Shown here: positions 8,143 through 15,600 of the stretch, in pieces
Numbering within the stretch: the stretch's first letter is position 1
Layout: each line of letters opens with the position of its first letter
Source of the DNA: Anaerolineales bacterium
GTDB taxonomy: Bacteria; Chloroflexota; Anaerolineae; Anaerolineales; DRMV01
NCBI GenBank assembly: GCA_026991215.1
Contig: JALXBY010000028.1
Span: 1 to 28,610, forward strand
Direction: 5' to 3'
Length of the DNA stretch: 28,610 bases
Program-made: the position numbers and the translations under genes
Notes under the pieces: model-generated
Seen by the model: only the letters and a program-made list of their open reading frames with translations
Database searches by the model: none
What the model was told of the DNA's origin: nothing

Positions 8143-8532
8143 TTACGCGTCGTCGTCCGCCTTGGCCTCTGGTTGGGCTTCATGGGCTTCGGTGGGGATG
8201 TGCAGGTCTTCGATGTACACGTTAACCCGGCCCACCCGGAAGCCGACCAGTCGCTCCAGGGCCTGGGCCACGGCCTTTTGAATTTCCCGCGCGGTCTGCC
8301 GCAGGTTGACGTTGTGCTCCAGAATCACGTGCACGTCTGCGTCCACCACCTCGCCTTCCAGGGTGAGGCGTACGCCGGTCCGGGAGCGGCGGAGGATGCG
8401 GTTGAACATGCCCGGCACCGGGGCCAGCGCGTATACGCCCGGCACCTTTTCCACTTCCAGCCGCACGATGTCCAACAACACTTCCGGGGTGACTGTCGTC
8501 TTCCCCGGCGTGACGTCCCGCATGGTGCTCAT
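8143..8532 (-). CDS. Asp23/Gls24 family protein
   Basis: This 129-residue protein belongs to the Asp23/Gls24 family (DUF322), small soluble proteins often membrane-associated through partners such as AmaP and linked to cell-envelope stress in Gram-positive bacteria. The family pattern is visible as VTPEVLLDIVRLEVEKVPGVYAL, then GVRLTLEGEVVDADVHVILEHNVNLRQTAREIQKAVAQALE and a final VGRVNVYIEDLH strand. An acidic Ala/Glu-rich tail follows. The start has GGAGGAAG eight bases upstream and lies about 30 bases from a TATACT -10 box. Genes of this family often precede nusB in Firmicutes and related phyla, and that context is seen here. Confidence 0.9.
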   Translation of the reverse strand: MSTMRDVTPGKTTVTPEVLLDIVRLEVEKVPGVYALAPVPGMFNRILRRSRTGVRLTLEGEVVDADVHVILEHNVNLRQTAREIQKAVAQALERLVGFRVGRVNVYIEDLHIPTEAHEAQPEAKADDDA

Positions 8533-8560
8533 GGCTTCCTCCAGGCCCAGGGCTGTGTCC

Positions 8561-8566
8561 AGTATA
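8561..8566 (-). promoter_or_regulatory. -10 element of the Asp23-nusB-tat unit
   Basis: On the leftward strand TATACT lies 28 bases before the Asp23-family start, giving a predicted leader of about 20 bases that contains the ribosome-binding site. No recognisable -35 hexamer lies 16-18 bases upstream; that position falls inside the seven-base repeat array beginning at 8577. Confidence 0.5.
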
Positions 8567-8576
8567 CCAGAGCGCG

Positions 8577-8639
8577 GCCCGCTGCCCGCAATCCGCCGCG
8601 TGCTGCCTGCCGACCGCTGACTGCCGACTACCGACCGCC
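8577..8639. repeat. degenerate seven-base tandem array 1 (nine units)
   Basis: Nine seven-base units lie in unbroken register. The last five (from 8605) follow G-C/A-C-C/T-G/A-C-C/T closely, with GACTGCC as the best unit; the first four are more degenerate. Read on the other strand the units become GTCGGCA-like, so this is the same family as arrays at 14307, 19733, 24592 and 25411. It occupies most of the space between the permease-SpoIIM stop (8647) and the -10 box at 8561-8566. Confidence 0.75.
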
Positions 8640-8646
8640 GGCCCCA

Positions 8647-10152
8647 CTACTTCCCCATGAACAGCAGGGCCACCCGCGGGGTGAGGTAGACCTCCAGCAC
8701 GGCTGCCAGCAAGAAGAGAGGCAACACCACACCCACGAAGACCTTGAGCCATCGGGCCACGCCTTCCAGCCAGACCGTGCCCAGGGTCTTTTCCCGTGTG
8801 GGTGTGGCCCAGTACGCGCCTAAGTGCAGCAGCGAGGCCGCGAATAGCAGTATGGCCGGAATTTCCACCACGCCGTGGGGGAGAATCAGGGGGAGCAGGG
8901 AAGGCATCTCCACGTACGCGGCCAGCGCGCTCATCGCGCCCCAAAGTGCGATGGGCATCATGGCAATCAACAGGCCGGCCACGCCAAAGGTGAAGAACCC
9001 CAAAAACGCAGCCAGGACCAGCGCCCGCAGGTTGTGCAGGAACAGGGCCGCGACCATGCCCAGGCCCTGCTGTCCCTGCGCCAGGGAAATCCAGGACTGA
9101 AGTGCGGCAATGCGGGCCAGGCCTTTCCCCTGGGTGTATTGTTGAATTACCTCAGGGGGGATGCGCTCCAACTGGGCCGTGGTCACCCGATGGCCCAGGA
9201 CGAAGGCCAGGACGAAGAGGAGCACCGCGAACCCAAAGGGCCTGGCCAAGGTCCGCAATTCCGGCAGGACCTGGGTTCGGTACCAATCCCCCAGGCCCCG
9301 AGCGTTGCCCCAAAAAGCCCGGCGGAAGGTGCGTTTGAACCAGGCCAGGGTGAGCACGTCCAGGTCCCGGCCCAGGAGGTTCTCCCGGTTGAAGTGGGCC
9401 AGGCCCACCCGCGTCATCAGCACCGCGGTGAGGAGCAGCCCGGCCACGTAGTACCACAGCGCGGTGTACCGGCGCCAGAACATGAGCATGCTTTCGCTCT
9501 GCAACAGCAGGGCCACGGGCACCACGATGGCCGTGGCCAGCAGGTTGGCCGCCCGCACCGAGGTGGCCTGGGTGGAAATCATCACCGCGGCGCTAATCAT
9601 CACGAAGGCCTGGACCGTGGTCAGTACCCAGACCATGAGAAGCAGCATCGGCTCCGGGAACCAGTGGATGCGCCAGGCCATGATGCCCAGGTACGCCGCG
9701 ATGCCGGCATAGGAAGCCAGCAGGGGCAGCACCAGCATGGAAAGCAGTTTCCCAAAGTAAAGTTGCGCATCCTCCACGGGGAGCAAGAGCAACGGCTCAA
9801 TCGTGCCCCGTTCCCGTTCGCCAGCGAAACTTTCCAGTGCCACCACCAGGGAAATGGTCAGGGGGAAGAAGCCCACAACCAGGATGAGGAAGGGGTACAG
9901 CCGTTCGGCCAGAATCTCCGCGCCGTATTGTTCAACGAACGCGGCCATGCGGCGGGCGGTGAAGAGCATGAGCAGGGGGAAGAACGCGGTAAAGCCCACC
10001 AGGGGGAAGAGGATGCGCCAGTCCCGCAGTTGGTCCTTGAGTTCCCGGCGCATCAAAAGCAGCACTGGCCGCCACCAGTTCCGCAGTTCGTTCCAGCGGG
10101 CCCGCAAGCGTGCCCCTGCCAGGGGTTTGGCCATCAGGTTTGCTTTACCCAT
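8647..10152 (-). CDS. ABC-2 type permease fused to a SpoIIM-like membrane domain
   Basis: This 501-residue integral membrane protein has two parts. Residues 1 to about 265 are an ABC-2 permease: membrane segments flank the family motif ERERGTIEPLLLLPV. Residues about 290-500 match the stage II sporulation protein M (DUF95) pattern: FLHNLRALVLAAFLGFFTFG, a pair of membrane helices, then LPLILPHGVVEIPAILL, where the PHG-E-PA core is the hallmark. SpoIIM-like domains occur in many non-sporulating bacteria as membrane proteins of uncertain function. The start is supported by AGGAGGAG seven bases upstream and overlaps the ATPase stop by eight bases, so the two should form one transporter. The substrate is unknown. 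Confidence 0.88.
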   Translation of the reverse strand: MGKANLMAKPLAGARLRARWNELRNWWRPVLLLMRRELKDQLRDWRILFPLVGFTAFFPLLMLFTARRMAAFVEQYGAEILAERLYPFLILVVGFFPLTISLVVALESFAGERERGTIEPLLLLPVEDAQLYFGKLLSMLVLPLLASYAGIAAYLGIMAWRIHWFPEPMLLLMVWVLTTVQAFVMISAAVMISTQATSVRAANLLATAIVVPVALLLQSESMLMFWRRYTALWYYVAGLLLTAVLMTRVGLAHFNRENLLGRDLDVLTLAWFKRTFRRAFWGNARGLGDWYRTQVLPELRTLARPFGFAVLLFVLAFVLGHRVTTAQLERIPPEVIQQYTQGKGLARIAALQSWISLAQGQQGLGMVAALFLHNLRALVLAAFLGFFTFGVAGLLIAMMPIALWGAMSALAAYVEMPSLLPLILPHGVVEIPAILLFAASLLHLGAYWATPTREKTLGTVWLEGVARWLKVFVGVVLPLFLLAAVLEVYLTPRVALLFMGK

Positions 10153-11104
10153 GCGTCGGCTCCTCCTGCCCGGATTGTGCGGCTTCCTGCGCGTGCACCT
10201 GCTTCATCAAGGCCAGATACGCCTGCTCCAGGGTGTAGGGAACGGCCTCCACCCGCACCACGGGCCACCCCGCGTGCACCAGGGTGCGAATCAGGTGGAC
10301 GTTATCCCCCTCGCCATTGGGCGGGTGCACTTCGAAGGCCCTGGGGGAACGGGCTACCAACCGGAACCCTGGGGGCAGGGGCGGGGCCTCGGCCCGGTCT
10401 TCGGCCAGGAGCACGCGATAGCGTTTGGGACCCAGAAAGCGGCGCTTGAGCTCCTCCGCGGTGCCCAGGGCCACCACCCGGCCCCGATGCAGCACCGCGA
10501 TGCGGTCGGCCAGGCTTTCGGCTTCCACCAGGTTGTGGGTACACAGGATGATGGCCCGCTCTTCGGAACGCAGCGCGGCCACGGCCTGGCGGACTAAGTA
10601 CGCGCTTTCCGGGTCCATGGCCGATGTGGGTTCGTCCAGAAGCAAAGCCCGGGGGTGATGCAGCAAGGCCCGGGTCAGGGCCACCTTCTGGCGCATCCCC
10701 TTGGAAAGTTCCCCGATGCGCCGGTGCCGAAAGGCCCAAAGGTCGAAGAAGCGGAGCCAGTGGGCAATCCGCTCCCGTTTGACCGTTTCGGGCAGTTCGT
10801 AGACGTCCGCGAAAAAGGCCAGGTACTCTTCCACGGTCATGCGGCGGTACAGGCCGTGGTGTTCGGTCAACACACCGACCCGGCGCCGCACCTCCTGGGG
10901 GTGTTCCCGGACGCTATACCCATCCACCCAGGCCTCGCCCGTGGTGGGCGCGAGGATGGCGCTCAACATGCGCACCGTGGTGGTCTTGCCCGCGCCATTG
11001 GGGCCCAACAGGGCCAAGATTTCCCCCTTATGCACGGTCAGGCTCACGTCACGGACGGCCCAGAACCCGTCGAAGGCCTTGCTCAAACGTTCGGCCCGAA
11101 TCAT
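10145..11104 (-). CDS. ABC transporter ATP-binding protein (NatA/CcmA-like)
   Basis: This 319-residue cytosolic ATPase drives the permease encoded immediately downstream. Walker A is GPNGAGKTT (about residues 34-42), the ABC signature appears as LSKGMRQK (about 132-139), Walker B is ALLLDEPTSAMDP (about 152-164), and the switch histidine is in CTHNL (about 188-192). About 90 C-terminal residues form an accessory region after the nucleotide-binding domain, as is common for ABC-2 exporters. Its ATG overlaps the lgt stop (ATGA) and its stop overlaps the permease start. The family exports drugs, ions, polysaccharides or peptides; nothing here fixes the substrate. Confidence 0.95.
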   Translation of the reverse strand: MIRAERLSKAFDGFWAVRDVSLTVHKGEILALLGPNGAGKTTTVRMLSAILAPTTGEAWVDGYSVREHPQEVRRRVGVLTEHHGLYRRMTVEEYLAFFADVYELPETVKRERIAHWLRFFDLWAFRHRRIGELSKGMRQKVALTRALLHHPRALLLDEPTSAMDPESAYLVRQAVAALRSEERAIILCTHNLVEAESLADRIAVLHRGRVVALGTAEELKRRFLGPKRYRVLLAEDRAEAPPLPPGFRLVARSPRAFEVHPPNGEGDNVHLIRTLVHAGWPVVRVEAVPYTLEQAYLALMKQVHAQEAAQSGQEEPTHG

Positions 11105-11979
11105 CGCTTCCGCTTCCGCCGTTTGGGTTTGCGGTGTCGCCGCGCAGTTCGCGGGGCTTCCCCACTGGCTGCCACCGCCTGCGCCTGCCCAGGCCGGCGA
11201 TGCCGTAAGAACAGCACCAGCCCCGAAGTCAGCACGACCACGGCCATCAGCGTCTGGTTGACGTTAATCGTACGCACGAAGGCCGCATCCAGCCGCAGGA
11301 ATTCCAGGAAAAAGCGGATGGTCCCGTACACCATGAGGTAAATCAAGAACAGGTCGCCGTCCCGCAGCCGGTCCCGGTATTTCCGGTCGATGTACAGAAG
11401 CAGGCCGAAGTTGGCCAGGTTGAGCAGGGACTCGTACAGGAACAGGGGGTGATAGTAGGCCACGTCCTCGTAGCCGGGGATGCGGTTTTCCGGCGCGATG
11501 TAGATGGCCCAGGGCAGGTTCGTGGGTCTGCCGTAAAGTTCCTGGTTCACGTAGTTGCCCCAGCGTCCGATGGCCTGGGCAATGGCCAGGGCTGGTGCGC
11601 TTACGTCCAGCATGCGGGGGAGGAGGGAGAACATGCCTTTGAAGTAAAGGTACAGGGCCAGGCCCGCGACGCCGCCCAGAATCACGCCGGGCATGCCCAG
11701 CCCCCCTTTCCACACCGCGATGGCCTCCAGGGGATGGGTCAGGTAGTACTGGGTGGTGATGCCCATTTCCACCATGGAGATAGGGGGGAAGAGCACGTGC
11801 CACACCCGCGCGCCAATCAAGCCGCTCAACACGACCCAGGGGAGCATGTCCCATATCCAATCCGGCTTGAGGCCGTGCCGGGGCGCGATGCGGGAGGCCA
11901 CGAACGCACCTACCAGGACGCCGGTCATAATCAGGAGGCCGTAGACGCGAATCTCCAACGGCCCGATGGAAATGGCCAT
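11101..11979 (-). CDS. lgt: prolipoprotein diacylglyceryl transferase
   Basis: Lgt transfers diacylglycerol from phosphatidylglycerol to the lipobox cysteine of prolipoproteins in the cytoplasmic membrane. The 292-residue product has about seven membrane segments and the Lgt signature GRWGNYVNQELYGRPTNLPW (starting near residue 142), with the conserved Arg. The C-terminal YGTIRFFLEFLR also matches. A histidine that is conserved in E. coli Lgt (in GGMSFHGG) aligns with Pro in GGLGMPGV here. The last 30 residues are very basic (ending KRRKRKR). The start has AAGGAGTG five bases upstream. Its stop overlaps the ABC ATPase start. A gap of 71 bases separates it from the phosphatidyltransferase, so it is probably in the same unit as accC. 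Confidence 0.94.
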   Translation of the reverse strand: MAISIGPLEIRVYGLLIMTGVLVGAFVASRIAPRHGLKPDWIWDMLPWVVLSGLIGARVWHVLFPPISMVEMGITTQYYLTHPLEAIAVWKGGLGMPGVILGGVAGLALYLYFKGMFSLLPRMLDVSAPALAIAQAIGRWGNYVNQELYGRPTNLPWAIYIAPENRIPGYEDVAYYHPLFLYESLLNLANFGLLLYIDRKYRDRLRDGDLFLIYLMVYGTIRFFLEFLRLDAAFVRTINVNQTLMAVVVLTSGLVLFLRHRRPGQAQAVAASGEAPRTARRHRKPKRRKRKR

Positions 11980-12050
11980 GGTTCACTCCTTAGGGAAATT
12001 TGAGAAGCATTCGCCCGCCATCTACCCGGTGAGGGCAACTGCCCCTTGGG

Positions 12051-12698
12051 TCACCACAGTTCCCGCACCAGGGCCCGCATGTAGGCGATGCGTTGCAGCG
12101 CGGTGATGTGCGCGCCCAGAGCCACGATGAGCACGCCCACTTTGGGGAAGCCCAGGGCCAGGGAGGGCGCGAGCACCAGGTATCGCTCGAAGCGGGTGAG
12201 CAGCCCGACCTTGACGTCCATATCCAGGGAAGCGGCCCGGGCCCGCACATACGAGACCAGCACCGCGCCCGAAGCCGCCAGGTACGTGACCAGCGCGCTC
12301 CAGGCATCGCCCTGTTGGATGAAGTACCACAGCAGGCCGCCCAGAATGGCCAGTTCCGAGTACCGGTCCGAGACCGAATCCACGAACGCGCCCCAGATGG
12401 TGCTTTCGCCCTTGCGCCGGGCCATCGCGCCGTCCAGGGCATCGAACATGCCCATGGCCAGCACCAGCAGACCGCCCAGGCGGATGTACCCGTAGGCCAG
12501 CACCAGGCCCGCGATCAGGTTCCCCAGCAAACCCAGAAATGTCATGGTATTGGGGGTCAGGCCCAGGGCCAGGAAGATGCGGGCGCCAAAGTCGAGCAGG
12601 TCGCGGAAGTATTCTCGGGCCCAGTCGGTCAGGACGAAAGGCGCGCGCAAAAGGCGGCGTCGGCGGGGCACAGGGGGTTTGAAGGGTTCCGCGGTCAT
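12051..12698 (-). CDS. CDP-alcohol phosphatidyltransferase family protein
   Basis: This 215-residue membrane enzyme belongs to the family that joins a CDP-activated lipid to an alcohol (glycerol-3-P, inositol-P, serine and others), releasing CMP. The full metal-binding signature is present at about residues 78-101: D-x2-DG-x2-AR followed by G and two further Asp at the expected spacing (DALDGAMAR, then GAFVDSVSD). About six membrane segments surround it. The ATG at 12698 overlaps the accC stop (ATGA), which fixes the start; longer in-frame openings are Arg/Gly-rich and lie inside accC. The best guesses are a phosphatidylinositol-phosphate synthase-like or PgsA-like enzyme; the alcohol substrate cannot be read from the motif alone. 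Confidence 0.92.
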   Translation of the reverse strand: MTAEPFKPPVPRRRRLLRAPFVLTDWAREYFRDLLDFGARIFLALGLTPNTMTFLGLLGNLIAGLVLAYGYIRLGGLLVLAMGMFDALDGAMARRKGESTIWGAFVDSVSDRYSELAILGGLLWYFIQQGDAWSALVTYLAASGAVLVSYVRARAASLDMDVKVGLLTRFERYLVLAPSLALGFPKVGVLIVALGAHITALQRIAYMRALVRELW

Positions 12699-14206
12699 GC
12701 AGCGTTGCCTCCGTCGCGAGGGTACCAATGATGCAGGCGGGACCAGGGTCCCAGACCTTCCCCACGAGGAGCAGGGACGCGCCCGGAAGTCGGGGCCGCC
12801 TGGCCCTGCAGCCACCACGCGGCCGCGGCCAGAGCCCATGCCGGCGGCGCGGCTTCCTGCCACTGGGGGAGGAACTCGGTTTCGACCCAGCGGGTGTGCA
12901 CCCGGCCGGCCACGAAGTCCGGGTGTTGGAGCAGGTCAAGCAGGAAGGGAAGGTTGGTGGGCAGGCCCAGGTACACGGTCTCCTCCAGGGCCGCGAGGAG
13001 CCGCCGGCGGGCCTGCTCCCGGGTCTCGCCATACGCGATGATTTTCGAGAGCAGCGGGTCGTAGAAGGGCGGCACCGGGGTCCCGCTTTGGACGCCGGAA
13101 TCCACCCGAAGCCAGGGGCGGCGGGGTTCCCGGACCAGACCCAGGGTGCCGGAAACGGGCAGGAAGTTCGCAGCGGGGTCCTCCGCATAGATGCGGGCTT
13201 CGATGGCGTGGCCCCGCGCGGGCAGGGCGTCCATCTCCGGGGGCAGGGGTTCCCCGGCCGCAATGCGGATTTGCCATTGCACCAGGTCCAGGCCCAGGCG
13301 CATCTCGGTCACCGGGTGCTCCACCTGGAGCCGGGTGTTCATTTCCAGGAAGTAGAACTGCTGGGTTTCGGGGTCCACGATGAATTCCACGGTGCCCGCG
13401 TTGGTGTACTGCACCGCGCGGGCGGCCCGGATGGCGGCCTCCCACAGGGCCTGCCGGGTCTCCTGCGAGAGCAGGGGCGAGGGGCTTTCCTCGATGATTT
13501 TCTGGTGCCGACGCTGCACCGAGCACTCCCGTTCGTGCAGGTGCACCACCCGGCCATGGTGGTCGGCCAGGATTTGGACCTCCACGTGGTGGGCCTGGGG
13601 GATGAACTTTTCCACCAGAAGACGGGGGTCACCAAAGGCGGAAAGGGCCTCCCGGCGGGCCGCGGCGGCGGCTTCGGGCAGCGCGTCGGCCGAGGTCACG
13701 ATGCGCATCCCTTTCCCGCCGCCGCCGGCCGCGGCCTTCAGGAGGATGGGGTAGCCGATTTGCGCCGCGGCCCGGGCCAGGTCTTCATCCGAGGCCACGT
13801 CCGCAACGCCGGGGACCACGGGCACGCCGGCCTCCTGCATCCGTTGCTTGGCCGCGGCCTTGTCGCCCATCAAGGCCATGGCCTGGGGCGAAGGGCCGAT
13901 GAAGGTCAGCCCGGCCTCGGCCACGGCCTGGGCAAAGCGGGGGTTTTCGGCCAGGAAGCCGTAGCCGGGGTGCACCGCGTCGGCCCCGGCTTTTCGGGCC
14001 ACTTCCAGCAGGGCCGGGATGTTGAGATAGGACGCGGCTGGCTCAGCCGGACCCAGGAGATAGGCTTCATCGGCCAGGAACACGTGGGGGGCCTGCGCGT
14101 CGGCTTCGGAGTACACCGCGACGGTCGCGATGCCCATCTCACGGCAGGCGCGGATGATGCGAACGGCAATCTCCCCGCGGTTGGCAATCAGCACCTTTCG
14201 GAACAT
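12695..14206 (-). CDS. accC: biotin carboxylase (acetyl/propionyl-CoA carboxylase subunit AccC)
   Basis: AccC carboxylates the biotin of the carrier protein using bicarbonate and ATP, the first half of acetyl- or acyl-CoA carboxylation. The 503-residue product has the N-terminal domain (MFRKVLIANRGEIAVRI), the ATP-grasp glycine loop AAAGGGGKGMR (about residues 160-170), the HERECSVQRRHQK block (about 212-224) and FLEMNTRLQVEHPVTE (about 285-300) with the catalytic Glu/Arg residues. No biotinyl (MKM) domain is fused, and no accB lies nearby. About 50 C-terminal residues are Ala/Pro-rich and look non-conserved. The start ATG is the standard family start; a TATACT box lies 45 bases upstream. The stop overlaps the phosphatidyltransferase start. 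Confidence 0.94.
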   Translation of the reverse strand: MFRKVLIANRGEIAVRIIRACREMGIATVAVYSEADAQAPHVFLADEAYLLGPAEPAASYLNIPALLEVARKAGADAVHPGYGFLAENPRFAQAVAEAGLTFIGPSPQAMALMGDKAAAKQRMQEAGVPVVPGVADVASDEDLARAAAQIGYPILLKAAAGGGGKGMRIVTSADALPEAAAAARREALSAFGDPRLLVEKFIPQAHHVEVQILADHHGRVVHLHERECSVQRRHQKIIEESPSPLLSQETRQALWEAAIRAARAVQYTNAGTVEFIVDPETQQFYFLEMNTRLQVEHPVTEMRLGLDLVQWQIRIAAGEPLPPEMDALPARGHAIEARIYAEDPAANFLPVSGTLGLVREPRRPWLRVDSGVQSGTPVPPFYDPLLSKIIAYGETREQARRRLLAALEETVYLGLPTNLPFLLDLLQHPDFVAGRVHTRWVETEFLPQWQEAAPPAWALAAAAWWLQGQAAPTSGRVPAPRGEGLGPWSRLHHWYPRDGGNAA

Positions 14207-14250
14207 GACGGATACCTGCGCGTACAAAGGGTAGGGGGCACGCCAAGGCA

Positions 14251-14256
14251 AGTATA
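14251..14256 (-). promoter_or_regulatory. -10 element upstream of accC
   Basis: TATACT on the leftward strand lies 45 bases before the accC start. The -35 region is not convincing (TGTACC at 17-base spacing). Between this box and the korB terminator lies the longest seven-base repeat array. Confidence 0.4.
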
Positions 14257-14306
14257 CAGGAGCGCCCCCCACGGGTACAGGCGCGGATTGGCGGCGGTGG
14301 GGAGAA

Positions 14307-14474
14307 GTGGGAAGTGGGTTGTGCGCGGTCCGCGGTGGGCAGTGCGCAGTCCGCAGTCGGCGGTCAGCAGTCCGCGGTCGACAGTCAGCAATGCCGAACC
14401 ACCAACCTCCCACGAACGACGAACGACCATCGACCACCGACCAACGACGAACGACCAACGACGAAAACACAAAA
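14307..14474. repeat. degenerate seven-base tandem array 2 (24 units, two unit families)
   Basis: Twenty-four seven-base units run without a single insertion or deletion. Units 1-12 (14307-14390) are GT-starting, drifting from GTGGGAA to the common GTCAGCA/GTCGGCG form. Unit 13 is transitional. From 14398 the units change to AC[C/G]AACG-like words (ACGAACG occurs three times, ACCAACG twice) while keeping the same phase. It lies between the korB terminator and the accC promoter and does not encode a plausible protein in any frame. Confidence 0.85.
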
Positions 14475-14506
14475 AACGGGGCACCCGCGCTGGTGTGCCC
14501 CGTTTT
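14461..14506 (-). terminator. intrinsic terminator of the GntR-korA-korB operon
   Basis: A perfect twelve-base stem (AAAACGGGGCAC at 14473-14484, GTGCCCCGTTTT at 14495-14506) has a ten-base loop. On the leftward strand it is followed by a T-rich run (TTTTTTGTGTTTTC). It starts 26 bases after the korB stop. On the rightward strand it ends in TTTT followed by CGCTT, so a minor activity in that direction is possible. Confidence 0.9.
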
Positions 14507-14531
14507 CGCTTGCTGAAAGCGCACCTGGACG

Positions 14532-15596
14532 TCAACCACCGTGGCCGTTGCCCCGCGGGGCCGCGCCGGAGAAGAACTCCTGGTTGAGCATCTCCAGGGT
14601 CTCCCGCGAGGGCCGCAGGATGGCTTCGTCCATGCGGTTCAGGGGCTTGTCTTCGGGCAGGTTGAGGATGTCGAACAGGGTGGGCTTTTCCGTGTTGATG
14701 TAGAGCAGCCCCGTCAGGAGCACGCCTTCCTGGTAACTGCGCTCAATGGCCCGGATCGCGGCCAGGCGGTCCGTGGGGTCATGGTCGGATTCCACCTGCT
14801 TGAGCAGAACCACGGAGCCATCATGCAGACGGATTTCCCGGACCTCGCCCGGCTCCATGGGTTCTTCCAGGTAGATTTCTTCCTCGGCCGGGATGAAGTC
14901 CATGGTGTGAAGGGGCGCTTCGTGGTCCCGGGCCCAGGCGTAGGAGAAGTGGGACTGAGGCTCGTTGTTGAAGGTCACACACGGGCTGACCACGTCGATG
15001 ACGGCCAGGCCCCGGTGGTGGAAAGCGGCCTTGATGAGGGTGCGGAGTTGCTTCGGGTCGCCGGCGAAGGTCCGGGCCACGAAACTGGCGCCGCTGGCAA
15101 TGGCCTCCATGCACACGTCGATGGGCATGTAGGGGTTCTCGCCGTGCCGCTTGAGGACCAGCCCCTTTTCCGCGGTGGGCGCGAACTGGCCTTTGGTCAG
15201 GCCGTAGACGCCGTTGTTGGCCACGATGTACACCAGGGGCAGGTTGCGGCGGATGACGTGCTTGAAGTGGCCCATGCCGATGCTGGCCGTATCGCCGTCA
15301 CCGCTCATGCCAATGCCCTTCATGGTGACGTCCGCGACCAACGCGCCCGTGGCCAGCGCGGGCATCCGGCCGTGCAGCCCGTTGAAGCCGAAGGAACGGC
15401 TCAGCATATAGGTGGGCGCTTTGCTGGAACACCCGATGCCGCTGAACTTGACCACGTCTTCGGGCTGCACGCTCATCTCGAACAGGGCGGACATGATCTG
15501 GCTGAGGATGGAGTTATGGCCGCACCCCTGGCACAGGGTCGAGGGCGCGCCGCGGTAGTCCTTCATGGTCAAGCCGATTTTGTTTACCCTGGCCAT
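14532..15596 (-). CDS. 2-oxoacid:ferredoxin oxidoreductase beta subunit (KorB-type)
   Basis: The beta subunit binds thiamine diphosphate and an iron-sulfur cluster and, with the alpha/gamma partner, oxidatively decarboxylates a 2-oxoacid to its acyl-CoA while reducing ferredoxin. In this 354-residue protein the TPP motif is GDGDTASIG (99-107) with VANNGVYGLTKGQ after it. The four cluster cysteines expected for this family are present: C22 and C25 (LCQGCGHN), C56 (GIGCSS) and C206 (SPCVTFN). SGIGCSSKAP resembles 2-oxoglutarate or branched-chain enzymes more than pyruvate enzymes, but the substrate is unproven. It starts four bases after the alpha-subunit stop and is closed by a strong terminator. 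Confidence 0.92.
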   Translation of the reverse strand: MARVNKIGLTMKDYRGAPSTLCQGCGHNSILSQIMSALFEMSVQPEDVVKFSGIGCSSKAPTYMLSRSFGFNGLHGRMPALATGALVADVTMKGIGMSGDGDTASIGMGHFKHVIRRNLPLVYIVANNGVYGLTKGQFAPTAEKGLVLKRHGENPYMPIDVCMEAIASGASFVARTFAGDPKQLRTLIKAAFHHRGLAVIDVVSPCVTFNNEPQSHFSYAWARDHEAPLHTMDFIPAEEEIYLEEPMEPGEVREIRLHDGSVVLLKQVESDHDPTDRLAAIRAIERSYQEGVLLTGLLYINTEKPTLFDILNLPEDKPLNRMDEAILRPSRETLEMLNQEFFSGAAPRGNGHGG

Positions 15597-15600
15597 GGCC

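Noticed and set aside
11980..12050. Terminator between the phosphatidyltransferase and lgt
   Set aside because: Only a five-base stem with no T-tract is present, so read-through into lgt is more likely.
12022..13263. Long leftward frame overlapping accC and the phosphatidyltransferase
   Set aside because: The product is Pro/Arg/Gly-rich with no motifs, whereas the other frames carry intact biotin-carboxylase and CDP-alcohol signatures.
14188..14535. Small genes within the accC-korB gap
   Set aside because: The frames translate the seven-base repeats into Arg/Ser/Thr-rich low-complexity sequence and have no ribosome-binding site.
14206..14539. An N-terminally extended accC
   Set aside because: The extension would translate the repeat array and terminator; family alignment starts at the MFRKVLIANRGEIAVRI methionine at 14206.
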